A DNA stretch of 64,000 nucleotides from Actinomyces oricola (GCF_004104015.1 NZ_RYFV01000013.1:1-64000); one strand, 5' to 3'; positions 16,295 to 26,427 are shown, counted from the stretch's first letter. Numbers and translations: made by a program. Notes: generated from the letters alone by a model not told the origin.

Positions 16295-19200
16295 ATGCCA
16301 GCCACGACAGCGCCCGAGGGTTCCCAACCCGCCGGTCCCGCAGGCTCCCCGCCGCGCCGGACCCAAGGGCTGGGCCCCATTACCCGGACCTGGATTGATG
16401 TGGTGCCTCGGATCCTGCCGCACATCTTGAAGGCGGCAGCCCTGCTGTCCCTCCTGGGAGGACTGGGCCTGTCACGCACCAGCATCTATCCGGCCCTGGA
16501 CGCCCCCTTCTGGTGGCTGGGCGTGCCCACCGGGGCCTCTGTTTTCGGCAGCGTCCTGCTCCTGCTCTGGGCGGCGGCAGCCATGCGCCGTAAACGCATT
16601 GCCCTGGTGCTGGCCGTGATTGTCGAGAGCCTCAATGTGATCGCGGGCCTGGTGACTCTGGTGATCCCGTCGGCCCCGATCCTGATCGAGAGCCCAGTGT
16701 GGTACGCCGTTATAGCGGTCTCCGCTTTTGCCCAGGCCCTCATTGTCCTGCTCCTGTGGTACGCGCGTGACGCCTTCCCCGGACGGCTGGTCCCCGGCGC
16801 CTGGAAGAGCGCCCTGGCGGTCCTGGTTGTGGGCCTGCTTTCGGTGGCCGGCTCCGGCGTGGTCCTGGCCTCCACCTTCCACCACAAGCTCCCCACCCTG
16901 GCCCTGCGACTGCAATGGGTGGGCCAACGCATTCTCGGCCCGGACTTCGGGAGGCTTCTGGGGTTCGGCAAGGTCCACGGGCCCCACTGGGCGGACTTCC
17001 TCCTCTCCTTCCTGGCCGCCGTTGTGGTCCTCATGGCCCTCAATGTGTTCCTGCGCTCGGCGCACCGAACCGCCCGCCCCGGCGATGACCTCAAGGTTCG
17101 CCGCCTCCTGCTGGAGCATCCCGAGGACTCCCTGGGCTACTTCGCCACCCGCCGCGACCGCCTGACCGTGTTCTCCGCCGACGGGCGGGCAGCGGTGTCC
17201 TACGGGGTCAGCGGCGGTATTGCCATGGCCGCCGGCGACCCGATCGGCGCCCGAGCCTCCTGGGAGGCCGCCATTACCGCCTGGATGGAGGAATGCCGCC
17301 TCTACGGTTGGATCCCGGCCGTTATCTCGGCCTCGGAGTCCGGCGCCCGCGCCTACCGCAGCGAAGGGCTGCGAGTGCGCCGCATGGGGGACGAGGCCGT
17401 GATCGAGGTCAGCCGCTTCGAGTTGCGCGCCCACCCCCAGGTCGCCAAGGCGGTCCGCCGCGTGCGCGCCAGTGGAGCCGTCGTTGAGGTGCGGCGCCTG
17501 GCCGACATCCCCCATGGGGAGCGTGAACAACTCCGCCGCGCCGCCGCCGACTGGCGCCACGGTGAGGAGAGGGGCTTCTCCATGGCCCTGGACCGTACCC
17601 TGGACGACGTCGACGCCCGCGAGCTCGTAGCTACAGTGCGCGGCGCCGACGGCGAGCTTCAGGCCGTGCTCGGATTCGCTCCCTGGGGCATGCGCGGGGT
17701 CTCCCTGGATGTTATGAGGCGCAGCCCCACGGCCGTCAACGGGGCCGTCGAAGCCATGGTGACCGCCATCCTGGAGGAGGGGCCGGGCCTGGGCGTGGAG
17801 CGAGTAAGTCTCAACTTCGCCATGTTCCGCACGATTTTCGTCGACGGCCTGGCCGTGGACGCCTCCTTCAAGGCCCGTGTCCTGGCCTCGCTCCTGCGCA
17901 AGGCTTCACGCTTCTGGCAGCTCGAGCAGCTCTACGAGTCCAACGCCAAATACGGCCCCACCTGGGTGCCGCGCTACCTGTGCTTCTTGGACGCCGCCCA
18001 GTTCGCCTCCGTGGTACTGGCCGCCGGAGCCCTGGAGGGCTTTGTCCCGGTCTGGGCCGGCCGTTCGACTGTCGCCCCCTGTGACGGCCTGGAGGGGGAC
18101 GACTACGCCGAGGCCGTCGCCGCCCAAGTTGCCGAGCACGTCAGGGACCTGCTGCCCGTTCGGCGCCTAACCCAGGAGGAGCAGCACCATCGCAAGGCCC
18201 TGGAGGCGCTGCGCTCAGCGGGCACCGACCCCTACCCGGTGGGCGTCGAGCCCGGTGACGCGCCCGGCACGGTGCGCGCTCGCCTGGCGGGCCTAGGCGG
18301 TGAGGCGGGCGAGCGCGTGAAAGGCCTGCGCGTTCAGGGACGGGTCGCCCTCGTGCGCGACCACGGCGGCCTGCTCTTCGCCGACCTGACGCGCGGCGAC
18401 GAGCGCATCCAGATCATGCTCGACGCCTCCATCCCCGGCGCCCGTCTGCAGCAGTGGAAGACCGGTATTGACCGCGGGGACATTGTGGTGGTTGCCGGCG
18501 ACGGCGTGCTCACCCGCACCGGTGAGCCCACCATCGCGGTCCGCGAGTGGACCGTGCTGTCCAAGTCTTTGAGCGCCCTGCCCCGCCCCCGTCCCGACGC
18601 CGAGGGCCGCCTGCGCTCACCCCGCTCCCAGGGCGCCTCACGCACCCGCCGGCTCCTGGCCGACCCTGAGGCCGTAGAGGTGCTGCGGGCCCGCTCCGCC
18701 GTGGTCTCCTCCCTGCGCTCCACTCTGGGTCATCAGGGTTACGCTGAGGTGGAAACCCCCATCCTCCAGGCGGTCCACGGGGGCGCTAACGCGCGGCCCT
18801 TCATTACCCATCTCAACGCCTACGACACCGACGTATACCTGCGCATCGCCCCGGAGCTCTACCTCAAACGCCTGGCGGTGGCGGGCATGGACGCCGTATT
18901 CGAGATTGGCCGCTCCTTCCGCAACGAGGGCGTCGACGCCACCCACAATCCCGAGTTCACCTCCCTGGAGGCCTACCGCGCCCACGGCGACTACACCACC
19001 ATGCGCCTGCTCACCGAACAGCTCATTACCCGGGCCGCCGTCGCCGTTCACGGTGCCCCCATTGCCCTGCGCCCCGCCGGGACCCCCGGAACGCAAGGCC
19101 TGGAGGTCGTGGCGCGGCGCGCGGGCGTGGACTACGTGGGCGTAGACCTCTCCGGGCACTGGCCGGTCCTGAGCGTCCATGAGGCCATCTCCCAGGCTGT

Positions 19201-19705
19201 GGGCCGCGAGGTCACTGTTGACACGCCGGTACCCGAACTGGAGGCCCTGGCCCGGGCCCACGACATCGACCTGCCCCCGGCCGCCGGCGCCGGCGAGATC
19301 ATTGGCGCCCTCTACGACGACCTCGTCGAGGCCCGTACCCTGGCCCCCACCTTCTACACCGACTTCCCGGTGGAGACGTCCCCCCTGACCCGCCAGCATC
19401 GAGACGATCCGCGCCTGGCCGAGCGCTGGGACCTAGTGGCGTGGGGGATGGAGCTGGGCACCGCCTACAGCGAGCTGACCGACCCCGCTGAGCAGCGTGA
19501 GCGCTTCACCGCCCAGTCCCTGCGCGCCGCCGCCGGAGACCCCGAGGCCATGAGTTTGGACGAGGATTTCCTCCAGGCCCTGGAACTGGGGCTGGTGCCC
19601 ACCGGCGGTCTGGGGCTGGGCGTGGACCGTGTGGCCATGCTGATCACTGGTGCGGCTTCCATTAGGGATGTTATCGCCTTCCCCTACGCCCGCCCCCAGC
19701 ACTGA
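16295..19705 (+). CDS. lysX: Bifunctional lysylphosphatidylglycerol synthase / lysyl-tRNA synthetase LysX
   Basis: A fusion of two enzymes in 1136 residues. The first ~260 residues are about six to seven membrane helices. Next comes an MprF-type DUF2156 domain (roughly 270-600) with 'SYGVSGGIAMAAGDPIG' and 'ERVSLNFAMFRTIF' that transfers lysine from Lys-tRNA to phosphatidylglycerol. An OB-fold anticodon domain ('VRARLAGLGG...VKGLRVQGRVAL') and a class II LysRS catalytic domain follow, with motif 2 'FEIGRSFRNEGVDATHNPEF' and motif 3 'GLGLGVDRVAML'. In mycobacteria LysX protects against cationic peptides. ATG 16295 with AGGA six bases upstream is preferred; in-frame TTG 16271 and GTG 16280 are alternatives. 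A separate housekeeping LysRS may exist elsewhere. Confidence 0.95.
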   Translation: MPATTAPEGSQPAGPAGSPPRRTQGLGPITRTWIDVVPRILPHILKAAALLSLLGGLGLSRTSIYPALDAPFWWLGVPTGASVFGSVLLLLWAAAAMRRKRIALVLAVIVESLNVIAGLVTLVIPSAPILIESPVWYAVIAVSAFAQALIVLLLWYARDAFPGRLVPGAWKSALAVLVVGLLSVAGSGVVLASTFHHKLPTLALRLQWVGQRILGPDFGRLLGFGKVHGPHWADFLLSFLAAVVVLMALNVFLRSAHRTARPGDDLKVRRLLLEHPEDSLGYFATRRDRLTVFSADGRAAVSYGVSGGIAMAAGDPIGARASWEAAITAWMEECRLYGWIPAVISASESGARAYRSEGLRVRRMGDEAVIEVSRFELRAHPQVAKAVRRVRASGAVVEVRRLADIPHGEREQLRRAAADWRHGEERGFSMALDRTLDDVDARELVATVRGADGELQAVLGFAPWGMRGVSLDVMRRSPTAVNGAVEAMVTAILEEGPGLGVERVSLNFAMFRTIFVDGLAVDASFKARVLASLLRKASRFWQLEQLYESNAKYGPTWVPRYLCFLDAAQFASVVLAAGALEGFVPVWAGRSTVAPCDGLEGDDYAEAVAAQVAEHVRDLLPVRRLTQEEQHHRKALEALRSAGTDPYPVGVEPGDAPGTVRARLAGLGGEAGERVKGLRVQGRVALVRDHGGLLFADLTRGDERIQIMLDASIPGARLQQWKTGIDRGDIVVVAGDGVLTRTGEPTIAVREWTVLSKSLSALPRPRPDAEGRLRSPRSQGASRTRRLLADPEAVEVLRARSAVVSSLRSTLGHQGYAEVETPILQAVHGGANARPFITHLNAYDTDVYLRIAPELYLKRLAVAGMDAVFEIGRSFRNEGVDATHNPEFTSLEAYRAHGDYTTMRLLTEQLITRAAVAVHGAPIALRPAGTPGTQGLEVVARRAGVDYVGVDLSGHWPVLSVHEAISQAVGREVTVDTPVPELEALARAHDIDLPPAAGAGEIIGALYDDLVEARTLAPTFYTDFPVETSPLTRQHRDDPRLAERWDLVAWGMELGTAYSELTDPAEQRERFTAQSLRAAAGDPEAMSLDEDFLQALELGLVPTGGLGLGVDRVAMLITGAASIRDVIAFPYARPQH

Positions 19706-19746
19706 GTGAGCACTGAGTGCCGCCCAGCGGGCACGGCGGCAGTGAG

Positions 19747-19752
19747 TAGGAT
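19747..19752 (+). promoter_or_regulatory. -10 element upstream of the PfkB kinase gene
   Basis: TAGGAT lies about 80 bases before ATG 19835, giving a conventional leader. That leader ends in AGAGAGGAG, 10 bases before the ATG. Confidence 0.35.
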
Positions 19753-19834
19753 GACAATGGCGTCGGCCGTCGGCACCCTGGAGCGCCCAGTGACCCGGCG
19801 ACTCGGAGAGACTCAGAGAGGAGCTTGACCCACC

Positions 19835-20761
19835 ATGCCGCACGCGCGCCGTCCCGCCTGCTTCATCTCCACCGGCAGTGTCCTCATCGACCTGCCCCTG
19901 CACGTCTCGCGCATCCCCGCCCCCGGGGGCGCGGTGACCGCTACTTCTGCGGGGCCCGCCGTGGGCGGCGGCTACACCGTGGTCTCAGCGGTAGCCCGCC
20001 AGGGGCTGCCCGCCGCACTGGCGGCGACCCTGGGCACCGGCCCCAACTCCTCGCGGGTGCGCGAGTCCATGATGCTGGACGGCGTCGAACTGCTGGTGGC
20101 CGAGCTGGTCGGGGACATAGGCACCTGCACCACCTTGATCGAGCCCTCTGGCCGACGCACTTTCATTACCACCGCCGGGGTGGAGGCCGAGCCCCAGCAA
20201 GAGGACCTGGAGAGCCTGGACCTGCTGGACGGGGACTGGGTGCACGCCACCGGCTACGACCTGGTCCACCCCACCAGCTGCCCGGTCCTGGTGGACTGGC
20301 TGCTGGCCCTGCCCGACGGGGTGGAACTCGTTATTGACCTGGGGCCGGTCCAGCCCGAGATTGAGGACGACCTGCTCATCCCCCTGCTGGGGCGCACCAC
20401 CTTCCTGACCGGCAACCACATGGAGATCACCGGGCTCTCCGCCCGCCTGGGCAGCCCCGACGCCCTGCGCGAGGCCTGCCCGCAGGCCCTGATCGTGCGG
20501 CGCACCGGCGTCCACGGCTGCGTGCTGTGGCCCGCCGACGGCGCCCCCATCGAGGTGCCCGGCTTCGCGCGCGACGTTGTGGACACCACCGGGGCGGGGG
20601 ATACGCACACCGGGGTCCTGGTGGCCGGGCTCATGGACGGGCTCAACATAGTCGCCGCCGCCCGCCGCGCCAACGCCGCCGCCGCGGAGGCGGTCTCCCG
20701 CTCCGGGCCGGCTCGGGCTCCGCGCCGCGATGAGATCGACGTCCTCCTGGCCGGAGCCTGA
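19835..20761 (+). CDS. PfkB-family carbohydrate kinase
   Basis: A ribokinase-like sugar kinase of 308 residues. The N-terminal di-glycine substrate motif is 'GPAVGGGYTVVSAVARQG' (40-57). The C-terminal signature 'DTTGAGDTHTG' (250-260) contains the GAGD anion hole, with D256 as catalytic base. The usual GAGDxFxG has T-H in place of the aromatic residue, which is uncommon. 'FLTGNHMEITGL' near 190-201 is the family NxxE-like segment. The substrate (ribose, fructose, adenosine or another sugar) cannot be assigned. The gene stands alone between lysX and ftsK. Confidence 0.88.
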   Translation: MPHARRPACFISTGSVLIDLPLHVSRIPAPGGAVTATSAGPAVGGGYTVVSAVARQGLPAALAATLGTGPNSSRVRESMMLDGVELLVAELVGDIGTCTTLIEPSGRRTFITTAGVEAEPQQEDLESLDLLDGDWVHATGYDLVHPTSCPVLVDWLLALPDGVELVIDLGPVQPEIEDDLLIPLLGRTTFLTGNHMEITGLSARLGSPDALREACPQALIVRRTGVHGCVLWPADGAPIEVPGFARDVVDTTGAGDTHTGVLVAGLMDGLNIVAAARRANAAAAEAVSRSGPARAPRRDEIDVLLAGA

Positions 20762-20999
20762 GAGGCCCCCGGCCCACAGGCCAAGTGGCAACCTACTGAA
20801 AAATCACTGAAGCGGCCGGCCGCAGCCCCCGCTGTTCATCAATCGGGAGGCCCGGGCGAGATGCGGACGTATTGCGCCGCGCCCCGCGGCTGGTCGGCGG
20901 GCGCCAGTGGCCAGCCGGTGGCCGCTCGCAGGCCGAGACGCGTGGGTGACGTGACGCAGATCAGCGGCGTGGCAGGCCCCCGAGCTCGGCGGCGCCGGA

Positions 21000-21005
21000 T
21001 ACCGT
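21000..21005 (+). promoter_or_regulatory. -10 element upstream of ftsK
   Basis: TACCGT lies ten bases before ATG 21016 with no Shine-Dalgarno between, predicting a leader of about 3-4 nucleotides. Confidence 0.4.
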
Positions 21006-21015
21006 CTCAAGCATC

Positions 21016-23799
21016 ATGGCCAGATCCCGCAACTCGCCCTCCTCGCCCTCCCCCCGCTCCGCAGGGGGCCGTTCAGGCGCCCCCCAGGAACCCGCCGCCG
21101 GCTCCCAGGCGACTGCGGGCTCCAACCGCTACCGTCGCACCGCCGTGGCTTTCCTGCTCCTGGCCCTGGCCGTGGTCACCGGGCTGCGGGAGTGGTTCGG
21201 CGTCTCAGGGGCGGCCGGCAGCCTGCTCCACCACCTGGCCGCCGGACCCGTTGGAGTCCTGGGCCTGGCGGTCCCCCCGCTGCTGGGCGCCCTGGGGGTG
21301 ACCATGCTGCGCGTTCGCAGGCTCGACTCCGTCCACGCCCGCATCATTGTGGGCAGCCTGGGCATTCTTACCGCCCTGACCGGCATGATCCAGGTCTTCT
21401 CGGGCAACCCCGCCATTGGTAGGGGCATGGACGCGCTGGAGAACGCCGGGGGACTGCTCGGGTGGCTCTTCGGCTACCCGCTGGCCGCCCTGTTCAGTTC
21501 GGTGGGAGCCGTCATCCTCCTCATCCTCCTCCTGCTTTTCTCCGCCCTGGTCGTCTCAGGGCGCACTGTCGCCGAGCTCCAGGAAGTCCTGGCCGCCAAG
21601 GGCCCCCTGGCCAAGAACCGGGACGGCCAGGAGGGCGGCGAGCTCCTGGCCACGAAGGTCCTCAACCAGGTGCGCCGAGGCCTGAGGCGCTCGAGAGGCG
21701 ACGACACCGAGGACACCACCGTCCTGGGCACCTATGACGGCGACGAGGCCTTCCGCTCCGCCCTGGAGACGGAGCAGCGGCCGCGGGGCTCAGGGCGCCG
21801 CCGCCGCTCCATGAAGCCATCGGCCCGCAGCGCCGATCCCATTGACGCGTGGGGGGAGGGGGGAGAGGCCACAGACTTCCTGGCTGACCAGTCCGCCACC
21901 GAGGTCATGGGGGAGCCCGCACCGGACCCGCTGTCCGATGCGCAGGCGGCCGAACCGCCCAGCGTCCCCCCAACCTCCGCCCGATCGGGCCGTTCGCCGT
22001 CGACCCGCTCCCAGGCCTCACAGCGCCCGGTGCCCCCCACCGAGCCCGACGCCGTCACCGAGGAAACCCCGTCAGTCGAGCCGGACCTGGCCGATGAGAT
22101 CGCCATGAGCGAGATGTCCCTGCCCGACGGCTCCACCTACACCCTGCCCGGCGACTCCCTGCTGGAGCCGGGCCCCGGGCACGCCACGCGCACTGACGCC
22201 AACGACGCCATTGTTGAGGCGCTTCAGGCGGTCTTCGCCGAGTTCAATGTCGACGCCACCGTCACCGGCTACACCCGTGGCCCCCAGGTGACCCGTTACG
22301 AGGTGCACCGGGGCCGGGGCGTCAACGTTTCGCGCATTACCGGCCTGGAGAAGAACATCGCCTATGCGGTGGCCAGTGATGAGATTCGCCTCCTGACGCC
22401 GATCCCCGGCAAGAGCGCCATTGGCATTGAGATCCCCAACACCGACCGGGAGATGGTCAAGCTCGGCGACGTGCTGCGCAGCCAGGCCGCCAAGAAGCAA
22501 ACCCACCCCCTGGTGGTGGGCCTGGGGAAGAACGTCGAGGGCGACTATGTGGTGACCAACCTGGCCAAGACCCCGCACATGCTGGTGGCGGGCCAAACCG
22601 GCTCAGGAAAGTCGTCCTTCGTCAACTCCATGATCACCTCGATCATGATGCGCGCCACCCCCGAGGAGGTTCGCATGGTGCTGGTGGACCCCAAGCGGGT
22701 GGAGTTGACCATCTACGAGGGCATTCCCCACCTCATCACCCCCATTATCACCTCCCCGAAGAAGGCCGCCGAGGCCCTGGAATGGGTGGTCCGCGAAATG
22801 GACGCCCGCTATGACGACCTCTCCTCCTTCGGTTACAAGCACATTGACGACTTCAACAAGGCGGTGCGCGCCGGGGAGGTCCAACCCCTGCCCGGTTCTC
22901 AGCGGGTCATTAGCCCCTACCCCTACCTGCTCGTCGTCGTCGACGAGCTGGCCGACCTCATGATGACCGCCCCCAAGGACGTGGAGGCCTCTATTCAGCG
23001 CATTACCCAGCTGGCCCGTGCCGCCGGCATCCACCTGGTGCTGGCCACCCAGCGCCCCGTGGCCCAGGTGGTCACCGGGCTCATCAAGTCCAACGTGCCC
23101 TCGCGTCTGGCCTTCGCCACCGCCTCCCAACTCGACTCTCGCGTCATCCTGGACCAGAACGGTGCAGAGACCCTCACCGGTCAAGGTGACGCCCTCTACC
23201 TGGGGCCCGGCGCCTCCACGCCCGTGCGCATCCAAGGCTCCTGGGTGACCGAGTCCGAGATCCGTTCCGTGGTGCGCCACATTAAGGGCCAGCTCCAGCC
23301 GGAGTACCGTGAGGATGTCATCGTCCCGGAGGTTAAGAAGCAGATAGATGAGGAGATCGGCGACGATATGGACCTGCTGCTGCAGGCCGCCGAGCTCGTC
23401 ATTACCAGTCAGTTCGGCTCCACCTCCATGCTCCAGCGCAAGCTCCGGGTGGGCTTCGCCAAGGCCGGGCGCCTCATGGACCTGCTGGAGACCCGTGAAG
23501 TCGTCGGCCCCTCCGGGGGCTCCAAGGCCCGCGACGTACTCGTCCAACCCGAGCAGCTTGAGGAGACCCTGGCCTGGATCCGCGGCGATGGCGGTGCTCC
23601 CGGCTCAACACCCCAACCCGAGGAGGAGGGGGAGGGGCCTGCTGCTCAGCCCGATGGCCAGGACACCGCAACCGGCCATCATCCCGCCCAGGTGCCGAGC
23701 GCGCAGACGCCCCCAGCAGCCCCTTCCCGGAAGGACGGCTCCCATGAGGACGGCTCCCAGGACGCCTGGAGCCTGACCGGCCGCGGTCCTTCGTGGTGA
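21016..23799 (+). CDS. ftsK: DNA translocase FtsK/SpoIIIE
   Basis: Septum-anchored dsDNA motor that clears and aligns chromosome termini at division. Of 927 residues, about four membrane helices lie in residues 37-185. A Ser/Pro/Glu-rich linker (~200-380) follows. The alpha/beta motor carries Walker A 'GQTGSGKS' at 526-533 and Walker B '[11 protein letters not shown]' near 636-646. The C-terminal winged-helix gamma domain (~785-845, '[20 protein letters not shown]...[16 protein letters not shown]') reads polar sequence motifs. An extra Pro/Gln/Gly-rich tail of about 80 residues follows gamma and ends 'GRGPSW', longer than usual. The gene converges on the CapA-like gene. Confidence 0.96.
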   Translation: MARSRNSPSSPSPRSAGGRSGAPQEPAAGSQATAGSNRYRRTAVAFLLLALAVVTGLREWFGVSGAAGSLLHHLAAGPVGVLGLAVPPLLGALGVTMLRVRRLDSVHARIIVGSLGILTALTGMIQVFSGNPAIGRGMDALENAGGLLGWLFGYPLAALFSSVGAVILLILLLLFSALVVSGRTVAELQEVLAAKGPLAKNRDGQEGGELLATKVLNQVRRGLRRSRGDDTEDTTVLGTYDGDEAFRSALETEQRPRGSGRRRRSMKPSARSADPIDAWGEGGEATDFLADQSATEVMGEPAPDPLSDAQAAEPPSVPPTSARSGRSPSTRSQASQRPVPPTEPDAVTEETPSVEPDLADEIAMSEMSLPDGSTYTLPGDSLLEPGPGHATRTDANDAIVEALQAVFAEFNVDATVTGYTRGPQVTRYEVHRGRGVNVSRITGLEKNIAYAVASDEIRLLTPIPGKSAIGIEIPNTDREMVKLGDVLRSQAAKKQTHPLVVGLGKNVEGDYVVTNLAKTPHMLVAGQTGSGKSSFVNSMITSIMMRATPEEVRMVLVDPKRVELTIYEGIPHLITPIITSPKKAAEALEWVVREMDARYDDLSSFGYKHIDDFNKAVRAGEVQPLPGSQRVISPYPYLLVVVDELADLMMTAPKDVEASIQRITQLARAAGIHLVLATQRPVAQVVTGLIKSNVPSRLAFATASQLDSRVILDQNGAETLTGQGDALYLGPGASTPVRIQGSWVTESEIRSVVRHIKGQLQPEYREDVIVPEVKKQIDEEIGDDMDLLLQAAELVITSQFGSTSMLQRKLRVGFAKAGRLMDLLETREVVGPSGGSKARDVLVQPEQLEETLAWIRGDGGAPGSTPQPEEEGEGPAAQPDGQDTATGHHPAQVPSAQTPPAAPSRKDGSHEDGSQDAWSLTGRGPSW

Positions 23800-23881
23800 C
23801 TGTGACTGATGACGATGGCGATAATGACAGGGGCGAGATAATCCCGTCCCTGACAAAGAGAGCGCGACTCGGGCCCGGGCG

Positions 23882-25156
23882 CTAGGAGCGGGGCAGCACT
23901 GTCGGCTCAGGACCGGTAGGGGCGGGGACCTCGTCGGAGTAGGTCTCCGGGTTAATGATCCCCGTCACCGTCTCCCAGCGGTAGGAGATTTCCTCAGGGG
24001 AGAGGGTGACGCCTTCAGGAACCTCACCACGCGCCAGGGCGGCCAGATCCAGGACGCGGTGCCCGCCATAGACGTCAACCGTGAAAGGGTGCCAGTGGAG
24101 CGCATCGACGCTCACCTCACCTTCTCCGGTGATCGTGACATCGACCCACACGAAGATCCCAATGCAGGCCATGATCGTGCCCTGGGCATCGGACTGGTTC
24201 GAGATGTAGTTGCCGGCCGAATACGACACCCACATGCCGCGGCCGCCAGGGCCGCCGGCCAGGAGCTCGTTGGTCTGGGGCACATGCGGGTGGGCGCTGA
24301 AAAGCACGTCGACCTCGCCGGTGGCCGCGATGGCGCTTGCGTAATCGATCTGCGCCTGGACCGGGTCGGGGGAGTACTCCTCGCCGAGCTGCGAATGGAG
24401 GATAACGATATCGGCCCCGGCGTCGCGGGCCGCACGGGCCTGGGCGGCCACCCACTCGACGTCATTGAGTTGCACCGCCCAACCCGTCTCGTCGACGAGG
24501 CCGTTAAGGCTGTAGGTGGAGGAGAGCTGGGCGACGGTAATGGTCCGCCCCCCGCGCTCCAGCTGGTAGAGCTGGTAGGGGACGGCCGCCTCGGCCTCGG
24601 TCCGATTCGTTCCGGCGTAGCCCATGCCATTGGCGATGAGCGTGTCCGCGGTGGCCACAACCCCGTCCAGGCCGCGGTCGTAGGAGTGGTTCGAGGCGGT
24701 CGCGCAGCCATCCCAGCCACTGCCCTTAAGCGCCTCAACCACCGGCGGCAGCGTCCCGAACAGGGGGAAGCCGCTGGCGACCCCGTCCGGGGCGATCGGG
24801 ACCTCCATACCGCACAGGGCCAGATCGACGCCCGCAACCCAGGGCTGCTCGCCGGCAATCATGGAACTGATGTCTCCCTGGCCATTGACGGTCTCCTCCA
24901 TGACGGGCATATGAGGCAGGACGTCACCGGCGTAGCCAATGGTGAGGTGAACATCGGGTGGAATGGTCGGCGTCGGACTGGGGGTCGCCGCAGTAGTCGG
25001 GGAGGGCACGGCAGTCGCGGTCTGCCCGGCCTCTTCCAACGGGCCGCCCCGGTGGCACGCCAGAGCCAGTGAAGGCAGTACGAGGATCAGCGCCAGCGCC
25101 ATAAGCCGTCGCCGAGCGATGCGGGAAAGAGTGCGGTGAGCTGTTCCGTGAGTCAC
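23882..25156 (-). CDS. CapA-family (poly-gamma-glutamate capsule type) lipoprotein
   Basis: A 424-residue calcineurin-like/CapA fold protein anchored outside the membrane. From GTG 25156 there is a lipoprotein signal 'RRRLMALALILVLPSLALAC' with the lipobox cysteine at C34, then a Thr/Pro/Ala linker. The CapA domain starts at 'LTIGYAGDVLPH'. Its metal-site-like motifs include 'VDLALCGMEVPI', 'CATASNHSYDRG', 'HSQLGEEYSP' and 'SAHPHVPQ'. CapA homologues attach or process poly-gamma-glutamate or other surface polymers; no capB/capC genes are nearby, so the role is open. The GTG start is supported by TACGCT exactly six bases upstream. It is divergent from pgsA. Confidence 0.88.
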   Translation of the reverse strand: MTHGTAHRTLSRIARRRLMALALILVLPSLALACHRGGPLEEAGQTATAVPSPTTAATPSPTPTIPPDVHLTIGYAGDVLPHMPVMEETVNGQGDISSMIAGEQPWVAGVDLALCGMEVPIAPDGVASGFPLFGTLPPVVEALKGSGWDGCATASNHSYDRGLDGVVATADTLIANGMGYAGTNRTEAEAAVPYQLYQLERGGRTITVAQLSSTYSLNGLVDETGWAVQLNDVEWVAAQARAARDAGADIVILHSQLGEEYSPDPVQAQIDYASAIAATGEVDVLFSAHPHVPQTNELLAGGPGGRGMWVSYSAGNYISNQSDAQGTIMACIGIFVWVDVTITGEGEVSVDALHWHPFTVDVYGGHRVLDLAALARGEVPEGVTLSPEEISYRWETVTGIINPETYSDEVPAPTGPEPTVLPRS

Positions 25157-25162
25157 AATTGC

Positions 25163-25168
25163 AGCGTA
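25163..25168 (-). promoter_or_regulatory. -10 element of a probable leaderless promoter (CapA-like gene)
   Basis: On the minus strand TACGCT ends six bases before GTG 25156. The divergent pgsA promoter is about 85 bases away. Confidence 0.55.
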
Positions 25169-25249
25169 AATCACGAGCGCCACAGGAACCAGGGTCATCT
25201 GACGCATGAGGGGGTGTAGAGGTACACGGGTGCACGGAGTTGGCAACGC

Positions 25250-25255
25250 TAGGCT
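25250..25255 (+). promoter_or_regulatory. -10 element of a probable leaderless promoter (pgsA)
   Basis: TAGGCT ends seven bases before ATG 25263, with no Shine-Dalgarno sequence. Confidence 0.55.
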
Positions 25256-25262
25256 GAGAGCA

Positions 25263-25895
25263 ATGGACACCACGACCCCCGGGGCGGCCGCCCCCAACCG
25301 ACCCCAGGCCCCGCTGCTCAACATCGCCAATGCCCTGACGGTGCTGCGCCTTCTCCTCGTGCCGGTGTTCATCTGGCTCATGCTCCTGCCCGGTGATGGC
25401 GCACGGCTGGCGGCAACCCTGGTCTTTATCGGTGCCGCGCTCACCGACCAGTTCGACGGTCACCTCGCCCGCACGCGCAACCTGGTCACGGACTTCGGCA
25501 AGATCGCCGACCCCATTGCGGACAAGGCCCTGACCCTGTCCGCCTTCGTGCTCCTGAGCGTGGCGGGCAGTTTGTGGTGGTGGGTGACCATTCTCATCCT
25601 CGTGCGCGAGCTCGGTATTACCGCGATGCGTTTCGTGATGCTGCGCCGCGCCGTTATGGCCGCCTCGCGCGGCGGCAAACTCAAGACGGTCCTCCAGATC
25701 AGCGGCCTGATCGGATTGCTGACGCCGTGGACGATGCTCTTGCCGTCGTCCCTGGCCAATCTCCTGGAGGTCCTGGCCTACGTTCTCATTGCCGCGGCAC
25801 TGGTGGTCACTGTGGCCACCGGCCTGGACTATGTGCGTCAGGCCCTGATCCTCAGTGGCGCCGGGGCGCCCCAGGCGGGCGGTGAGGGCCGGTGA
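25263..25895 (+). CDS. pgsA: CDP-diacylglycerol--glycerol-3-phosphate 3-phosphatidyltransferase
   Basis: Makes phosphatidylglycerol phosphate, the committed step to phosphatidylglycerol, which is also the lipid substrate of LysX in this window. The 210-residue integral membrane enzyme carries the complete CDP-alcohol phosphotransferase motif: D62-x2-D65-G66-x2-A69-R70, then G79, D83 and D87. Five to six membrane helices follow. The start at 25263 is set by the TAGGCT seven bases upstream; the longer frame has no coding support. Its stop overlaps the start of cinA by four bases (GTGA), so they form one operon. A CDP-alcohol transferase with another head group cannot be wholly excluded, but cinA-clgR-recA synteny supports pgsA. 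Confidence 0.9.
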   Translation: MDTTTPGAAAPNRPQAPLLNIANALTVLRLLLVPVFIWLMLLPGDGARLAATLVFIGAALTDQFDGHLARTRNLVTDFGKIADPIADKALTLSAFVLLSVAGSLWWWVTILILVRELGITAMRFVMLRRAVMAASRGGKLKTVLQISGLIGLLTPWTMLLPSSLANLLEVLAYVLIAAALVVTVATGLDYVRQALILSGAGAPQAGGEGR

Positions 25896-26419
25896 GTCAG
25901 GGCCAGGCGGCCCCCGAGGCCGGAACACAGGTGGAGGCGGCCAGACTCCTGCTGGCCACCGCCGAGGAGCGGGGCCTGACTCTGGCGGTCGCCGAGTCCC
26001 TTACCGGAGGGATGGTCTCCTCCACACTGGTCAGCGTCCCGGGAGCCTCCGCTGTTGTGGTGGGGGCGGTGGTCGCCTACGCCACGCGCATTAAGACCGA
26101 CGTGCTGCAGGTCGACACCGAGCTTCTGGCGCGCACCGGGCCGGTCAATGGGGACGTCGCCGTGCAGATGGCGCAGGGTGTCGCCCGGCTCATGGACGCG
26201 GACATCGGTTTGGCCACCACTGGGGTCGCGGGCCCCGACCCCGCCGATGGGTACCGGGCTGGGACGGTCCATATAGCGGTCTGCTCCCCCTGGGGGGCTG
26301 TTAAGCGTGAACTGCACCTGGACGGCGACCGGGCAGCCGTCCGACAAGGGGCGACGACGGCGGTGCTGGCGCTGGCGGTCGCCCTCTTGAGCGCCGTGGA
26401 GCAGGGCGCACAGGACTGA
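25892..26419 (+). CDS. cinA: CinA-family protein (nicotinamide-nucleotide amidohydrolase, PncC-like)
   Basis: The 175 residues correspond to the CinA C-terminal domain only, which in characterised members deamidates NMN to nicotinate mononucleotide for NAD recycling. The core 'LAVAESLTGGMVSSTLVSVPGAS' region (starting near residue 30) holds the catalytic Ser/Thr area. 'VVAYATRIKTDVLQV' and 'ATTGVAGPDPADG' follow in the normal order. The N-terminal CinA domain is absent, as is usual for actinobacterial short CinA. The GTG start is inside the pgsA stop (GTGA). The old 'competence-damage' name does not imply competence here. Confidence 0.92.
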   Translation: MSQGQAAPEAGTQVEAARLLLATAEERGLTLAVAESLTGGMVSSTLVSVPGASAVVVGAVVAYATRIKTDVLQVDTELLARTGPVNGDVAVQMAQGVARLMDADIGLATTGVAGPDPADGYRAGTVHIAVCSPWGAVKRELHLDGDRAAVRQGATTAVLALAVALLSAVEQGAQD

Positions 26420-26427
26420 CCCTCCAA

